Part shown: piece by piece, positions 41,276 to 49,592 of the stretch
How the letters are laid out: each line of letters begins with the position of its first letter
How positions within the stretch are numbered: position 1 is the first letter of the stretch
From: Palsa-1150 sp036490515
Lineage (GTDB): Bacteria > Myxococcota_A > Polyangia > Polyangiales > Polyangiaceae
Assembly (NCBI GenBank): GCA_036490515.1
Contig: DASXDU010000001.1
Location: 124,001 to 188,000, forward strand
Reading direction: 5' to 3'
Length of the DNA: 64,000 nucleotides
Position numbers and translations under genes: made by a program
The notes under the pieces: model-generated
Told to the model about the DNA's origin: nothing
Seen by the model: the letters and a program-made list of their open reading frames with translations, nothing else
The model's database searches: none

Positions 41276-42931
41276 ATGGCCTTCGGGATGGGCAAGTGGG
41301 ACGCGACGGTCGACGTCGCGGTCGTCGGCTCCGGCATCGGCGGCCTTTCGTGCGCGATCGCCGCCCACGACCGGGGTGCGAAGGTGCTCGTCCTCGAGAA
41401 GGCGCCGAAGCTCGGCGGCGTCTCGGCCTACTCCGGCGGTGAGGTGTTCGTCCCGGCCAGCCACGTCCAGGAGCGCGACGGCATCCCGGACACGCCCGAC
41501 CGCGGCGCGCGCTACCTCCAGTTTCTGGCCGGCGGGTATGCCGATCCCGATCTCCAGCGCGTGCTGCTCGAGACGGGCCGCGTCGCCGCGCGCTACTTCG
41601 AGGAGAAGGCCGGCGTAAGGTGGAAGGTCGTCCGGGGCTTCCCCGACTACCACCACCCGCACGCGCCCGGCACCGTCGCGCAGGGCCGGTACCTCGAGAC
41701 GGAGCTCTTCGACGGCGCGCTCCTCGGCGACTGGCAGAAGCGCACGTACCTCTCGCCGCACATGCCGAACGGCATCACGCACGACGAGCTCTTCGCGTGG
41801 GGCGGCTTCGTCAACGTGACGCAGTGGGACTTCGCCACGATGGCGAAGCGCTACAGGGAGGACCAGCGCGGCTTCGGGCCCGGGATGATGGCCTACTTCG
41901 TGAAGGCCGCGATGATCGACCGCGGCATCCACGCCTACCTCGAGGCTCCGGCGCGCGCGCTGGTCGTCGAGGAGGGTGCGGTCGTCGGAGTGCGAGCGGA
42001 GCGCGGGGGCAAGGAGTTCCTCGTGCGCGCGAGGAAGGGCGTGCTCCTCGCAGCGGGCGGCTACGACTGGAACCCGGAGATGGCGCGCTGGTTCGAGCTC
42101 CTCCCCGAGTGGAACTCGATGGTGCAGCCGAGCGTGGCGGGCGACGCGATGACGATGGGCGGCGAGGTCGGCGCGGCGATCGCCGCCGTCCCGGCGTTCA
42201 ACCTGGGCCTCTTCTTCGGCTACCGCGTGCCCGGCGAGGAGCACGAAGGAAAGCCCCTCTGGCGCGGCTCGTGGGAGGGCGGCTTCCCGCACGCCATCTG
42301 GGTGAACAGGAAGGGCGAGCGCTTCGCCGACGAGTCGTTCTACCGCGACTACCTGCCGAAGACGCGCGCGTGGGACGGCGCGCGGCAGGAGCACCCGAAC
42401 TTCCCCCCGTTCCTCGTCTTCGACGCGAGCTACCGCGCGAAGTACCCGCTCGGAACGGTGCTGCCGGGGCAGGACTTCCCGCCCGGCCTCGTCGAGACGG
42501 CCGGCACGCTCGAAGAGCTCGCGCAGAAGCTCGGCGTCGACCCCGCGGGCCTCGTTCGTACGGTCGAGCGCTTCAATCGCCACGCCGTCGAGGGCAAGGA
42601 CCCCGACTTCGGCCGGGGAAGCTACCCGTGGGCCGCGATGATGACCGGCGACGGCACGCGCGCGAACCCGAACCTCGGGCCGCTCGACGAGGCGCCTTAC
42701 CACGGCCTTCGCCTGCACGTCGCGAGCGTCGGCATCAACGCCGCGGGTCTGCGCACGAACGCCGACGCGCAGGTGATCCACGTGCGCGGCCGCCCCATCG
42801 ACGGCCTCTACGCCGCCGGCAACAGCGCCGCGCCGCTCGACCTCGGCGCCGGCTACCAGAGCGGGCTCTCGAACCTGCGCGGGATGGTCGGCGGCTACCG
42901 CGCGGCCCTCCACGCCGTGGGGAGGAGCTGA
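41276..42931 (+). CDS. KstD-family FAD dehydrogenase, divergent paralogue
   Basis: A 551-residue flavoprotein of the fumarate-reductase/3-ketosteroid dehydrogenase superfamily: VAVVGSGIGGLSCAIAAHDRG, VLVLEKAPKLGGVSAYSGGEVFVP, AAGGYDWNPEMARWFE, and IDGLYAAGNSAAPLDLGAGY. The C-terminal motif reads GYQSGLSNLRGMVGGY, where true KstD enzymes have YPGxGATIG. It may therefore desaturate another bond (for example delta-4(5-alpha)) or act on another steroid. It lies 4 bp before the canonical KstD gene in the same operon. Confidence 0.85.
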   Translation: MAFGMGKWDATVDVAVVGSGIGGLSCAIAAHDRGAKVLVLEKAPKLGGVSAYSGGEVFVPASHVQERDGIPDTPDRGARYLQFLAGGYADPDLQRVLLETGRVAARYFEEKAGVRWKVVRGFPDYHHPHAPGTVAQGRYLETELFDGALLGDWQKRTYLSPHMPNGITHDELFAWGGFVNVTQWDFATMAKRYREDQRGFGPGMMAYFVKAAMIDRGIHAYLEAPARALVVEEGAVVGVRAERGGKEFLVRARKGVLLAAGGYDWNPEMARWFELLPEWNSMVQPSVAGDAMTMGGEVGAAIAAVPAFNLGLFFGYRVPGEEHEGKPLWRGSWEGGFPHAIWVNRKGERFADESFYRDYLPKTRAWDGARQEHPNFPPFLVFDASYRAKYPLGTVLPGQDFPPGLVETAGTLEELAQKLGVDPAGLVRTVERFNRHAVEGKDPDFGRGSYPWAAMMTGDGTRANPNLGPLDEAPYHGLRLHVASVGINAAGLRTNADAQVIHVRGRPIDGLYAAGNSAAPLDLGAGYQSGLSNLRGMVGGYRAALHAVGRS

Positions 42932-42935
42932 CCGC

Positions 42936-44591
42936 GTGGGCTGGTTCAAGAAGGAGCGGCGCTGGGACGCGGAGGTCGACGTCGTCGTCGTGGGGACGGG
43001 CGCGGCCGGGATGACGGCGGCTCTCGCCGCGCACGCGGAGGGCGCGAGCGTCGCGATCCTCGAGAAGTGCAGGCTGGTCGGCGGGACGACGGCCGTGTCG
43101 GGCGGCGTCGTCTGGGCGCCGAACAACCGTCACATGGCGAAGGCGGGCATCGGCGACTCGCGCGACGAGGCGGTCGGTTACGTGAAGCGCCTCGCCGACG
43201 GAAGGAGCAGCGACGCGCTCGTCGAGCGCTTCGTCGACGCCGCCCCCCGGATGATCGACTGGGTCGAGGAGCAGACGCCGCTCCGCTTCGCCGCGCTCGC
43301 CCGCTACCCGGACTACCACCCCGAGTTCCCGGGCGGAAAACCCGGCGGCCGGTCGCTCGATCCGGGCCTCTTCGATGCGAACGAGCTCGGCGCCTGGAAG
43401 AAGAGCCTGCGCCGGAGCCCCGTCTTCGGGATGACCGCGATGAGCGTGCAGGAGGCGACCGACTGGGGCGTCTTCTCGAAGCCGCTGAAGCTCCCCTTCA
43501 AGGTCCTCGGCGAGCGATATGCGAAGGGGCTCGTCTGCTACGGCGGCGCGCTCGCGGGAAACCTCCTGAAGGCCATGCTCGATCGCGGGCTCGAGCCGCG
43601 CCTCGAGCACCCGGTGCGCGAGCTCGTCGTCGACGAGGGGCGCGTGGCGGGCGTCCGGGCGGAGCACGCCGGGCACGACGTGTTTCTCCGCGCGCGCAAG
43701 GGAGTCGTGCTCGCGTCGGGCGGCTTCGAGTGGAGCCGCGAGCTCACGGCGCAGTTCCTCGGCGGCGTGCTCACGCACCCGAACAGCCCCCCGACGAACG
43801 AGGGCGACGGCCTGCGCATGGCGATGAGCGTGGGCGCGGACCTCGGCAACATGAGCGAGGCGTGGTGGTGCCCGTCGCTCGTCATCCCCGGCGAGGAGTA
43901 CGACGGCACGCAGCTCCACCGCGGCGACTTCGCGATCCGGTCGATGCCGCACACGCTCATCGTCAACCGCCGCGGGCGGCGCTTCGTCAACGAGGCGCAG
44001 AACTACAACGACCTCATGAAGGCGTTCTTCGCGTTCGAGCCGAACGCCTACGAGCGCCCGAACCTGCCGGCGTGGCTCGTCTTCGACCACGCGTACGTCG
44101 AGAAGTACGCGCTGATGACGGTGATGCCCGGCCAGCCCGTGCCCGACTGGGTCGCGCGCGCCGACTCGCTCGAGGCGATCGCCCATGCGATCGGCGTCGA
44201 CGCGCGCGGGCTCGCGCAGACCGTCGAGCGCTTCAACGGCTTCGCGGTCGAGGGCGTCGACCCCGAGCACGGGCGGGGCGCGAGCCTCTACGATCACTTC
44301 TACGGCGACCCCGACCACCGCCCGAACCCGAACCTCGGCGTCGTCGCGAAGGCTCCCTTCTACGCGCTCGAGGTGCATCCCGGCGCGATCGGCACCAAGG
44401 GAGGCGCGCGCGTGAACGTGGAAGCGCAGGTGCTGCGCGCGGATGGCGGCGTCGTCGCTGGCCTCTACGCGGCCGGCAACGTCATGGCGGGCGTCACCGG
44501 CGCGGGATACCCGGGCGCCGGCGCCACCATCGCTGCCGCGATGACCTTCGGCTGGCTGGCCGGCCGTCACGCCGCATCGTCGCCTCCCTAG
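42936..44591 (+). CDS. kstD: KstD, 3-ketosteroid delta-1-dehydrogenase
   Basis: A GTG start gives 551 residues: VDVVVVGTGAAGMTAALAAHAEG, LEKCRLVGGTTAVSGGVVWAP with the NN that follows, LASGGFEWSRELTAQF, and a C-terminus of GLYAAGNVMAGVTGAGYPGAG followed by ATIAAAMTFGW. The YPGxGATI motif carries the Tyr and Gly that bind the steroid carbonyl in characterised KstD enzymes. KstD removes hydrogens from C1-C2 of ring A, which together with KshA/B causes ring B opening to a 9,10-secosteroid. Confidence 0.9.
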   Translation: MGWFKKERRWDAEVDVVVVGTGAAGMTAALAAHAEGASVAILEKCRLVGGTTAVSGGVVWAPNNRHMAKAGIGDSRDEAVGYVKRLADGRSSDALVERFVDAAPRMIDWVEEQTPLRFAALARYPDYHPEFPGGKPGGRSLDPGLFDANELGAWKKSLRRSPVFGMTAMSVQEATDWGVFSKPLKLPFKVLGERYAKGLVCYGGALAGNLLKAMLDRGLEPRLEHPVRELVVDEGRVAGVRAEHAGHDVFLRARKGVVLASGGFEWSRELTAQFLGGVLTHPNSPPTNEGDGLRMAMSVGADLGNMSEAWWCPSLVIPGEEYDGTQLHRGDFAIRSMPHTLIVNRRGRRFVNEAQNYNDLMKAFFAFEPNAYERPNLPAWLVFDHAYVEKYALMTVMPGQPVPDWVARADSLEAIAHAIGVDARGLAQTVERFNGFAVEGVDPEHGRGASLYDHFYGDPDHRPNPNLGVVAKAPFYALEVHPGAIGTKGGARVNVEAQVLRADGGVVAGLYAAGNVMAGVTGAGYPGAGATIAAAMTFGWLAGRHAASSPP

Positions 44592-44634
44592 TCGCCATCC
44601 GTAGTCCGTAGCCCGCAGCCGAGGAGGTTCGCCC

Positions 44635-45240
44635 GTGCCCGAGGTGGAGTACACGACGCAGGTGGCCCGGCCGCGCGAGGCGGTGTGGGACTTCGTCAAG
44701 GACATGAACAACTGGGCGCCGTACCTCACGGGCTACCAGGCGCACGAGGTCCTCAGCGAGACGGACTCGGTATGGACGCTCAAGGGTGACGTCGGCGTCC
44801 TGGCGCGCATCGTGAAGCTCAAGGCGCACGTGACGGAGTGGAACGGTCCCGAGCGCGTGTCGTTCACGCTGACGGGGCTGAACGAGCAGGTGGACGGCGA
44901 CGGGACGCTCGAGATGGGCGCCGCCGCCGAGGCGCGTCCCGAGACCGTGCCGCCGCCGTCCGTGGCGCCGGCGAAGGGGTTCTTCTCTCGTCTGATCGAG
45001 GCGATCGTGCGGTTCTTCTACCGGCGGCAGCACGGGCCGGCGCCGGTGCGCGCGCTCGCGGCGGCGGGAGGCCCGAAGTCGCAGCTCCGGTTCCGGCTGC
45101 GGATGGACGCGGGCGGCCCGACGGGGCCGCTGGTCAACGCGATGCTCGCGCCGGCCCTGCTCCCTGCGGCCGAGGACCTGGCGAACAAGATCGCGGCCCA
45201 CCTCGAGAACGACGGGACATCCGGAGGTACTGGAGGGTAG
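44635..45240 (+). CDS. SRPBCC/CoxG-like ligand-binding protein
   Basis: A GTG start gives 201 residues. The fold pattern is that of START/SRPBCC proteins of the CoxG type: VEYTTQVARPREAVWDFVKDMNNWAPYLTGY, VWTLKGDVGVLARIVKLKAHVTEW, then the late helix PLVNAMLAPALLPAAEDLANKIA. A Pro-rich and aromatic insert (FFSRLIEAIVRFFYRR) interrupts the domain. SRPBCC proteins bind hydrophobic ligands in a central cavity. The position 43 bp after kstD suggests a steroid carrier, which is inference. The 76 bp after it contain only a GTACGCC-type short repeat. Confidence 0.75.
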   Translation: MPEVEYTTQVARPREAVWDFVKDMNNWAPYLTGYQAHEVLSETDSVWTLKGDVGVLARIVKLKAHVTEWNGPERVSFTLTGLNEQVDGDGTLEMGAAAEARPETVPPPSVAPAKGFFSRLIEAIVRFFYRRQHGPAPVRALAAAGGPKSQLRFRLRMDAGGPTGPLVNAMLAPALLPAAEDLANKIAAHLENDGTSGGTGG

Positions 45241-45316
45241 CCCCGGCACGCGTGTCTCCGGCCCCGTACGCCGTACGCCGTACGTCGCGCGTCGTCGGGC
45301 GACGATTCGACGCCGC

Positions 45317-46144
45317 TCACTTCCCCTTGAACACGGGTTTCCTCTTCTCGGCGAAGGCGCGCGGGCCCTCCTTCGCGTCCTCCGTCGAGAGGATCGGCCA
45401 GCCGATCGCGAGCTCCCTCGCGAGGGCTTCCTTCTCGGGCAGGCCCTCGGTCTCGATCACGCTGCGCTTGATGGCCTGCACGGCCAGCGGCCCGTTCGCG
45501 GCGATCTGCTCGGCGACGAGCTTCGCCTCGGAGAGCGCCCGCCCGTCGGGGACCACGCGCCCGATGAGACCGACGCGCAGCGCCTCGTCCGCGGTGATGT
45601 GGCGCCCGGTGAGGAGCAGGTCCATCGCGAGCGTGTAGGGGATCTGCCGGCGCAGGCGCACGGTCGATCCGCCGAGCGGGAAGAGCCCCCAGCGCGCCTC
45701 GGCGACGCCGAGCTTCGCGCTCTGCCCGGCGATGCGGATGTCGGTCCCCTGGAGGATCTCCGTCCCGCCGGCGACTGCCGTCCCCTCGACGGCCGCGACC
45801 AGCGGCTTCTTCAGCCGCTCGTTCCGCAGAAGCGCCCTCCAGTGGAGCTCGGGATCGCTCTCGAACCGCCCGGCCCACTCGCCCTGCGCCCAGCCGCCGG
45901 CCATCGCCTTGAGGTCGCTGCCGGCGCAGAAGTGGCCTCCGGCGCCCGTCAGGATCGCGACGCGGATTTCCGGATCGGACTCGATGTCCGCCCACGCATC
46001 GGCCAGGCGTACGAGCATCTCCGGGCCGAAGGCGTTGCGCGCCTCGGGCCGGTTGAGGACGACCGTCGCCACGTGGCCTTCCTTCTGCAAGAGCACGTGG
46101 GGAGCCACGTGGGGCTTGCCGTGGGGTACCGCGCCGTCGGACAT
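45317..46144 (-). CDS. echA19: EchA19-like enoyl-CoA hydratase
   Basis: This 275-residue crotonase closely resembles M. tuberculosis EchA19 (Rv3516): LNRPEARNAFGPEML, LTGAGGHFCAGSDLKAMA, VEGTAVAGGTEILQGTDIRIAG, SAKLGVAEARWGLFPLGGS, RQIPYTLAMDLLLTGRHITA, DAKEGPRAFAEKRKP. EchA19 hydrates enoyl-CoA esters of the cholesterol side chain. It is divergent from the P450-kshA-hsa operon, and each direction has its own KstR-type operator. The ATG lies 13 bp from operator copy 8. Confidence 0.92.
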   Translation of the reverse strand: MSDGAVPHGKPHVAPHVLLQKEGHVATVVLNRPEARNAFGPEMLVRLADAWADIESDPEIRVAILTGAGGHFCAGSDLKAMAGGWAQGEWAGRFESDPELHWRALLRNERLKKPLVAAVEGTAVAGGTEILQGTDIRIAGQSAKLGVAEARWGLFPLGGSTVRLRRQIPYTLAMDLLLTGRHITADEALRVGLIGRVVPDGRALSEAKLVAEQIAANGPLAVQAIKRSVIETEGLPEKEALARELAIGWPILSTEDAKEGPRAFAEKRKPVFKGK

Positions 46145-46157
46145 GGCTGAGTCGCAT

Positions 46158-46171
46158 TAGAACATGTTTCA
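46158..46171. promoter_or_regulatory. KstR-type operator, copy 8
   Basis: TAGAACATGTTTCA fits TnnAACnnGTTnnA. It lies 13 bp upstream of the echA19 start on the minus strand. Confidence 0.85.
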
Positions 46172-46203
46172 AAATCGGGGCAAGCGGGTCTTGCGCGCCG
46201 GAG

Positions 46204-46217
46204 TGAAACGCGTTCTA
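46204..46217. promoter_or_regulatory. KstR-type operator, copy 9
   Basis: TGAAACGCGTTCTA fits TnnAACnnGTTnnA. It lies 9 bp upstream of the P450 start on the plus strand and 46 bp (centre to centre) from copy 8, so the divergent promoters have separate sites. Confidence 0.85.
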
Positions 46218-46226
46218 TTTCCACCC

Positions 46227-47438
46227 ATGCGGCTGGCGGAAGTGGAGCTTCACGATCCCGACGTCTTCGTGCGCGGCGTGCCGCACGAGGCCTTCCGCCT
46301 CCTCCGGCAGGAGGCGCCGATCCACTTCCACGCCGAGCCGAACGGCCCGGGCTTCTGGGCGGTCACCAAGTACGAGGACGTCGTCTCCGTCGGCAAGGAC
46401 CCGGGGCGCTTCTCGTCGCACCGCGGCGGCACGAACATCCAGGACTACCCGCCCGAGAACCTGTCCACGATCCAGCTCCTCATGCTGAACATGGACCCGC
46501 CGCAGCACAACAAGTTCCGGCGGCTCGTCAGCCAGGGGTTCACGCCGCGCATGGTCGCGCGCATCGAGCCGCGCGTCCGCGAGACGGCGCGCCGCATCGT
46601 CGACGAGATCGCCCGGCGCGGCGAGTGCGACTTCGTCCGCAACGTCGCCGCCGAGCTTCCGCTCCAGGTCATCGCGGACCTGATGGGCGTGCCGCTCGAG
46701 GACCGCGACCGCCTCTTCGACTGGTCCAATCGCCTCATTGGCTTCGACGACCCCGAGTTCCAGACCTCCCTCGAGGACGGCCGGCAGGCCGCGATGGAGA
46801 TGTGGATGTACGCGAACGAGCTGGCCGAGGCGCGCAAGGGCCACGAGGGCGACGATCTCACCAGCGTCCTGATGCGCGCGGAGGTCGACGGCGTCGGCCT
46901 CACGGAGATGGAGTTCGACGCGTTCTTCCTCCTCCTCGCCGTTGCCGGCAACGAGACGACGCGCAACCTCATCTCGGGCGGCATGCTCGCCCTCCTCGAG
47001 CAACCCGCGCAGCGCGCGCGCCTCGTCGCCGACCCGTCGCTCGTGCCCTCCGCGGTCGAGGAGATGCTCCGCTGGGTCACGCCGGTCATGTACTTCCGCC
47101 GCACGGCGACGCGCGATACCGAGCTCCACGGGGTCCCCGTGAAGGAGAACGACAAGGTCGTCGTCTACTACACGTCGGCGAACCGCGACGAGGACGTGTT
47201 CCCCGATCCGTTCGCGTTCGACGTCGGCCGCACGCCGAACGACCACCTCGCGTTCGGCGTCGGGCAGCACTTCTGCCTCGGCAACAGCCTCGCGCGCCTC
47301 GAGATCCGCGCGATGTTCGAGGAGCTGATCAAGCGCGTGCCGGACATCGAGCTCGCCGGCACGGTGCGCCGCCTCCGGTCCAACTTCATCAACGGCGTCA
47401 AGTCGATCCCCGTGCGCTACACGCCCGAGCCGGGCTGA
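46227..47438 (+). CDS. cytochrome P450, CYP125/124/142-like steroid side-chain hydroxylase
   Basis: A 403-residue P450: GPGFWAVTKYEDVVSVGKDP, MLNMDPPQHNKFRRLVSQGF, I-helix LLLAVAGNETTRNLISGGM, ExxR in SAVEEMLRW, and the heme loop FGVGQHFCLGNSLARLE with Cys350 as heme ligand. The GGTNIQDYPPE stretch and the heme loop are characteristic of the CYP125, CYP124 and CYP142 group that oxidises the terminal carbon of cholesterol. An operator lies 9 bp upstream, and the gene leads the kshA-hsaA-hsaCD-hsaE-hsaG-hsaF operon. Which of the three subfamilies it belongs to cannot be settled by eye. Confidence 0.9.
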   Translation: MRLAEVELHDPDVFVRGVPHEAFRLLRQEAPIHFHAEPNGPGFWAVTKYEDVVSVGKDPGRFSSHRGGTNIQDYPPENLSTIQLLMLNMDPPQHNKFRRLVSQGFTPRMVARIEPRVRETARRIVDEIARRGECDFVRNVAAELPLQVIADLMGVPLEDRDRLFDWSNRLIGFDDPEFQTSLEDGRQAAMEMWMYANELAEARKGHEGDDLTSVLMRAEVDGVGLTEMEFDAFFLLLAVAGNETTRNLISGGMLALLEQPAQRARLVADPSLVPSAVEEMLRWVTPVMYFRRTATRDTELHGVPVKENDKVVVYYTSANRDEDVFPDPFAFDVGRTPNDHLAFGVGQHFCLGNSLARLEIRAMFEELIKRVPDIELAGTVRRLRSNFINGVKSIPVRYTPEPG

Positions 47439-48409
47439 TGGACGCGATGGCCGGGCAGTACCCGCGCGGCTGGTTCGTCGTCGCGTTCTCCGAGGAGGTC
47501 CCGCGCCTCGGCGTCCGGCCGATGAAGTACTTCGGCCAGCGCCTCGTCGCGTTCCGCGGCGAGGACGGGCAGGTGCGCGTGCTCGACGCGTACTGCGCGC
47601 ACATGGGGGCGGACCTGGGTGCCGGCGGGAAGGTCGTGGGCAACACGATCGAGTGCCCGTTCCACGCATGGCGCTACTGCGGGACGGGCGAGTGCGTCGA
47701 GATCCCCTACGCGAAGAAGATCCCCGTGAAGGCGCGCCAGCGCGCCTGGACGGCGCGCGAGGTGAACGGCGTCGTCCTCCTGCACCACGACCCCGAGGGC
47801 GCGCCGCCTGCCTTCGACGTCCCCGTCATCCCCGAGCACGGGACCGAGGCCTGGCTCCCCTGGACGACGAACGCGTACCGCATCAAGACCCACCCGCGCG
47901 AGATCGTCGAGAACCTCGCCGACCGCGCGCACTTCCCGCGCGTGCACGACACCTCGATCGACGAGTTCGGGTTCGACGTGGCGGGCCACACCGCCACGCA
48001 GCGCGTGAAGGGGAGGGCGCACCTGCCCGACGGCGGCGTCGACGCGTTCGAGTCGTCCACGACGTACCACGGCCCCGGGTACCTCCTGATGCGCATGAAC
48101 GGCGCGCTCCAGAACTACATGCTCGTCGCGCACACGCCGGTCGACCACGGCGAGCTCGATCTGCGGATGGGCGTGATGCTCAAGATCGTCGGCGACCGCG
48201 TGCGCACGCAGGGCTACGTCGCCCACTACATGGCGAACCTCAGGGCGGGGTTCGAGGACGACATCCGCATCTGGGAGAACAAGCTCTATCGAGAACACCC
48301 GGTGCTCTGCGACGGCGACGGGCCGATCAGCCAGCTCCGCCGCTGGTACCGCCAGTTCTATCCCGCACGAGCCGCCGAGGCGGAGCGAGGAGAGGCCCAT
48401 GCCCAGTGA
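47438..48409 (+). CDS. kshA: KshA, Rieske oxygenase of 3-ketosteroid 9-alpha-hydroxylase
   Basis: The 323 residues contain the Rieske site CAHMGADLG (Cys53, His55) and CPFHAWRY (Cys73, His76). The mononuclear iron site is ENLADRAHFPRVHD (Asn159, Asp162, His165, His170). ECVEIPYAKKIP also matches KshA. It hydroxylates C9 of the steroid with KshB as reductase. It is about 60 residues shorter than mycobacterial KshA. The ATG overlaps the P450 stop (TGATG), and the 3' end overlaps hsaA by 11 bp. Confidence 0.9.
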   Translation: MDAMAGQYPRGWFVVAFSEEVPRLGVRPMKYFGQRLVAFRGEDGQVRVLDAYCAHMGADLGAGGKVVGNTIECPFHAWRYCGTGECVEIPYAKKIPVKARQRAWTAREVNGVVLLHHDPEGAPPAFDVPVIPEHGTEAWLPWTTNAYRIKTHPREIVENLADRAHFPRVHDTSIDEFGFDVAGHTATQRVKGRAHLPDGGVDAFESSTTYHGPGYLLMRMNGALQNYMLVAHTPVDHGELDLRMGVMLKIVGDRVRTQGYVAHYMANLRAGFEDDIRIWENKLYREHPVLCDGDGPISQLRRWYRQFYPARAAEAERGEAHAQ

Positions 48410-49586
48410 GAGGACCGAGAGGGAGAAGGGGCTCGTAGCGCGCGCGGTGGCGATGAAGGAGACGCTCGCGGCACGCGCCGCGCACGCCGACTCGCTGCGC
48501 CGCATCCCGGACGAGACGATCGCCGACTTCCGCGAGGCCGGCTTCTTCACGATGCTGCAACCTTCGCGCTGGGGCGGCCTCGAGGTGGACCCGGGGACGT
48601 TCTTCGACGTTCAGATGGCGGTCGCGTCGGCGTGCCCGTCGAGCGCGTGGGTGCTGGGCGTCGTCGCCGTGCACGCGTGGCAGCTCGCGCTCTTCCCGCT
48701 CCAGGCGCAGGAGGACGTGTGGGGGAAGGACGTGGCAACTCGGGTCTCTTCGTCGTACGCGCCGACGGGGAAGGTCGCGCGCGCCGACGGGGGTTACCGC
48801 GTCAGCGGGCGATGGTCGTTCTCGTCGGGGTGCGACCACTGTCAGTGGGTGTTCCTCGGCGGCTTCGTCCCGCCGGAGGGCGAGGGCAGGCCGCCCGAGA
48901 TGCGTACGTTCCTCCTGCCCCGAGCCGATTACCGCATCGACGACACCTGGCACGTCGCGGGGCTCAAGGGCACAGGCAGCAAGGACGTCGTCGTCGAGAA
49001 CGCGTTCGTCCCCGAGCACAGGACCCACCGCCTGGTCGACGGCTTCAAGCGCCAGAGCCCCGGGAACGCCGTGAACGAGGCGCCGCTCTACCGGCTGCCG
49101 TTCGGCCAGATCTTCGTGCGCTCCGTGTCGACGTCGGCGATCGGTGCGGCCGAGGGCGCGCTCGCGGCGTTCCTGGCGATCGCCGCGAAGCGCGTCGCCG
49201 CGGGCGATGGCGCGAAGGTGTCGGAGGACCCGGCGACGCAGACGGTCGCGGCGCGGGCTGCGACGCTCGCCGACGAGGCGCGCGTGGTCCTGCACCGGAA
49301 CTTCGACGAGATGATGGCGCTGGCCCGCGCGGGGCACGACATCCCGATCGACCGGCGCGTCCGCTTCCGTCATGACTCGTCGATGGCGGTCGTGAAGTGC
49401 GTCGAGGCCGTGGACCTGCTCTTCACCGCCAGCGGCGGCCGCGCGATCTTCCTCGACAGCCCTCTCCTCCGATACTTCCTCGACGTGCACGCGGCGCGCG
49501 CGCACTACGCGAACAACCCCGAGAAGCCCGCACGCAACTTCGGCGGCGTCCAGCTGGGCGCCAAGACCGCCGATTACTTCCTCTGA
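48399..49586 (+). CDS. hsaA: HsaA, 3-HSA hydroxylase oxygenase component
   Basis: A 395-residue flavin-dependent monooxygenase of the acyl-CoA-dehydrogenase fold: MLQPSRWGGLEVDPGTFFD, ASACPSSAWVLGVVAVHAW, YRVSGRWSFSSGCDHCQWVF, HVAGLKGTGSKDVVVENAFVP, and the end LDVHAARAHYANNPEKPAR. HsaA hydroxylates the secosteroid phenol 3-HSA to the catechol 3,4-DHSA using reduced flavin from HsaB. No hsaB gene is visible in the window, so the flavin reductase must come from elsewhere. Next in the operon is the enzyme that cleaves the catechol. Confidence 0.91.
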   Translation: MPSERTEREKGLVARAVAMKETLAARAAHADSLRRIPDETIADFREAGFFTMLQPSRWGGLEVDPGTFFDVQMAVASACPSSAWVLGVVAVHAWQLALFPLQAQEDVWGKDVATRVSSSYAPTGKVARADGGYRVSGRWSFSSGCDHCQWVFLGGFVPPEGEGRPPEMRTFLLPRADYRIDDTWHVAGLKGTGSKDVVVENAFVPEHRTHRLVDGFKRQSPGNAVNEAPLYRLPFGQIFVRSVSTSAIGAAEGALAAFLAIAAKRVAAGDGAKVSEDPATQTVAARAATLADEARVVLHRNFDEMMALARAGHDIPIDRRVRFRHDSSMAVVKCVEAVDLLFTASGGRAIFLDSPLLRYFLDVHAARAHYANNPEKPARNFGGVQLGAKTADYFL

Positions 49587-49592
49587 CGCGCC

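Noticed and set aside
45255..45285. GTACGCC short tandem repeat after the CoxG-like gene
   Set aside because: Only about three imperfect copies; no link to a function.
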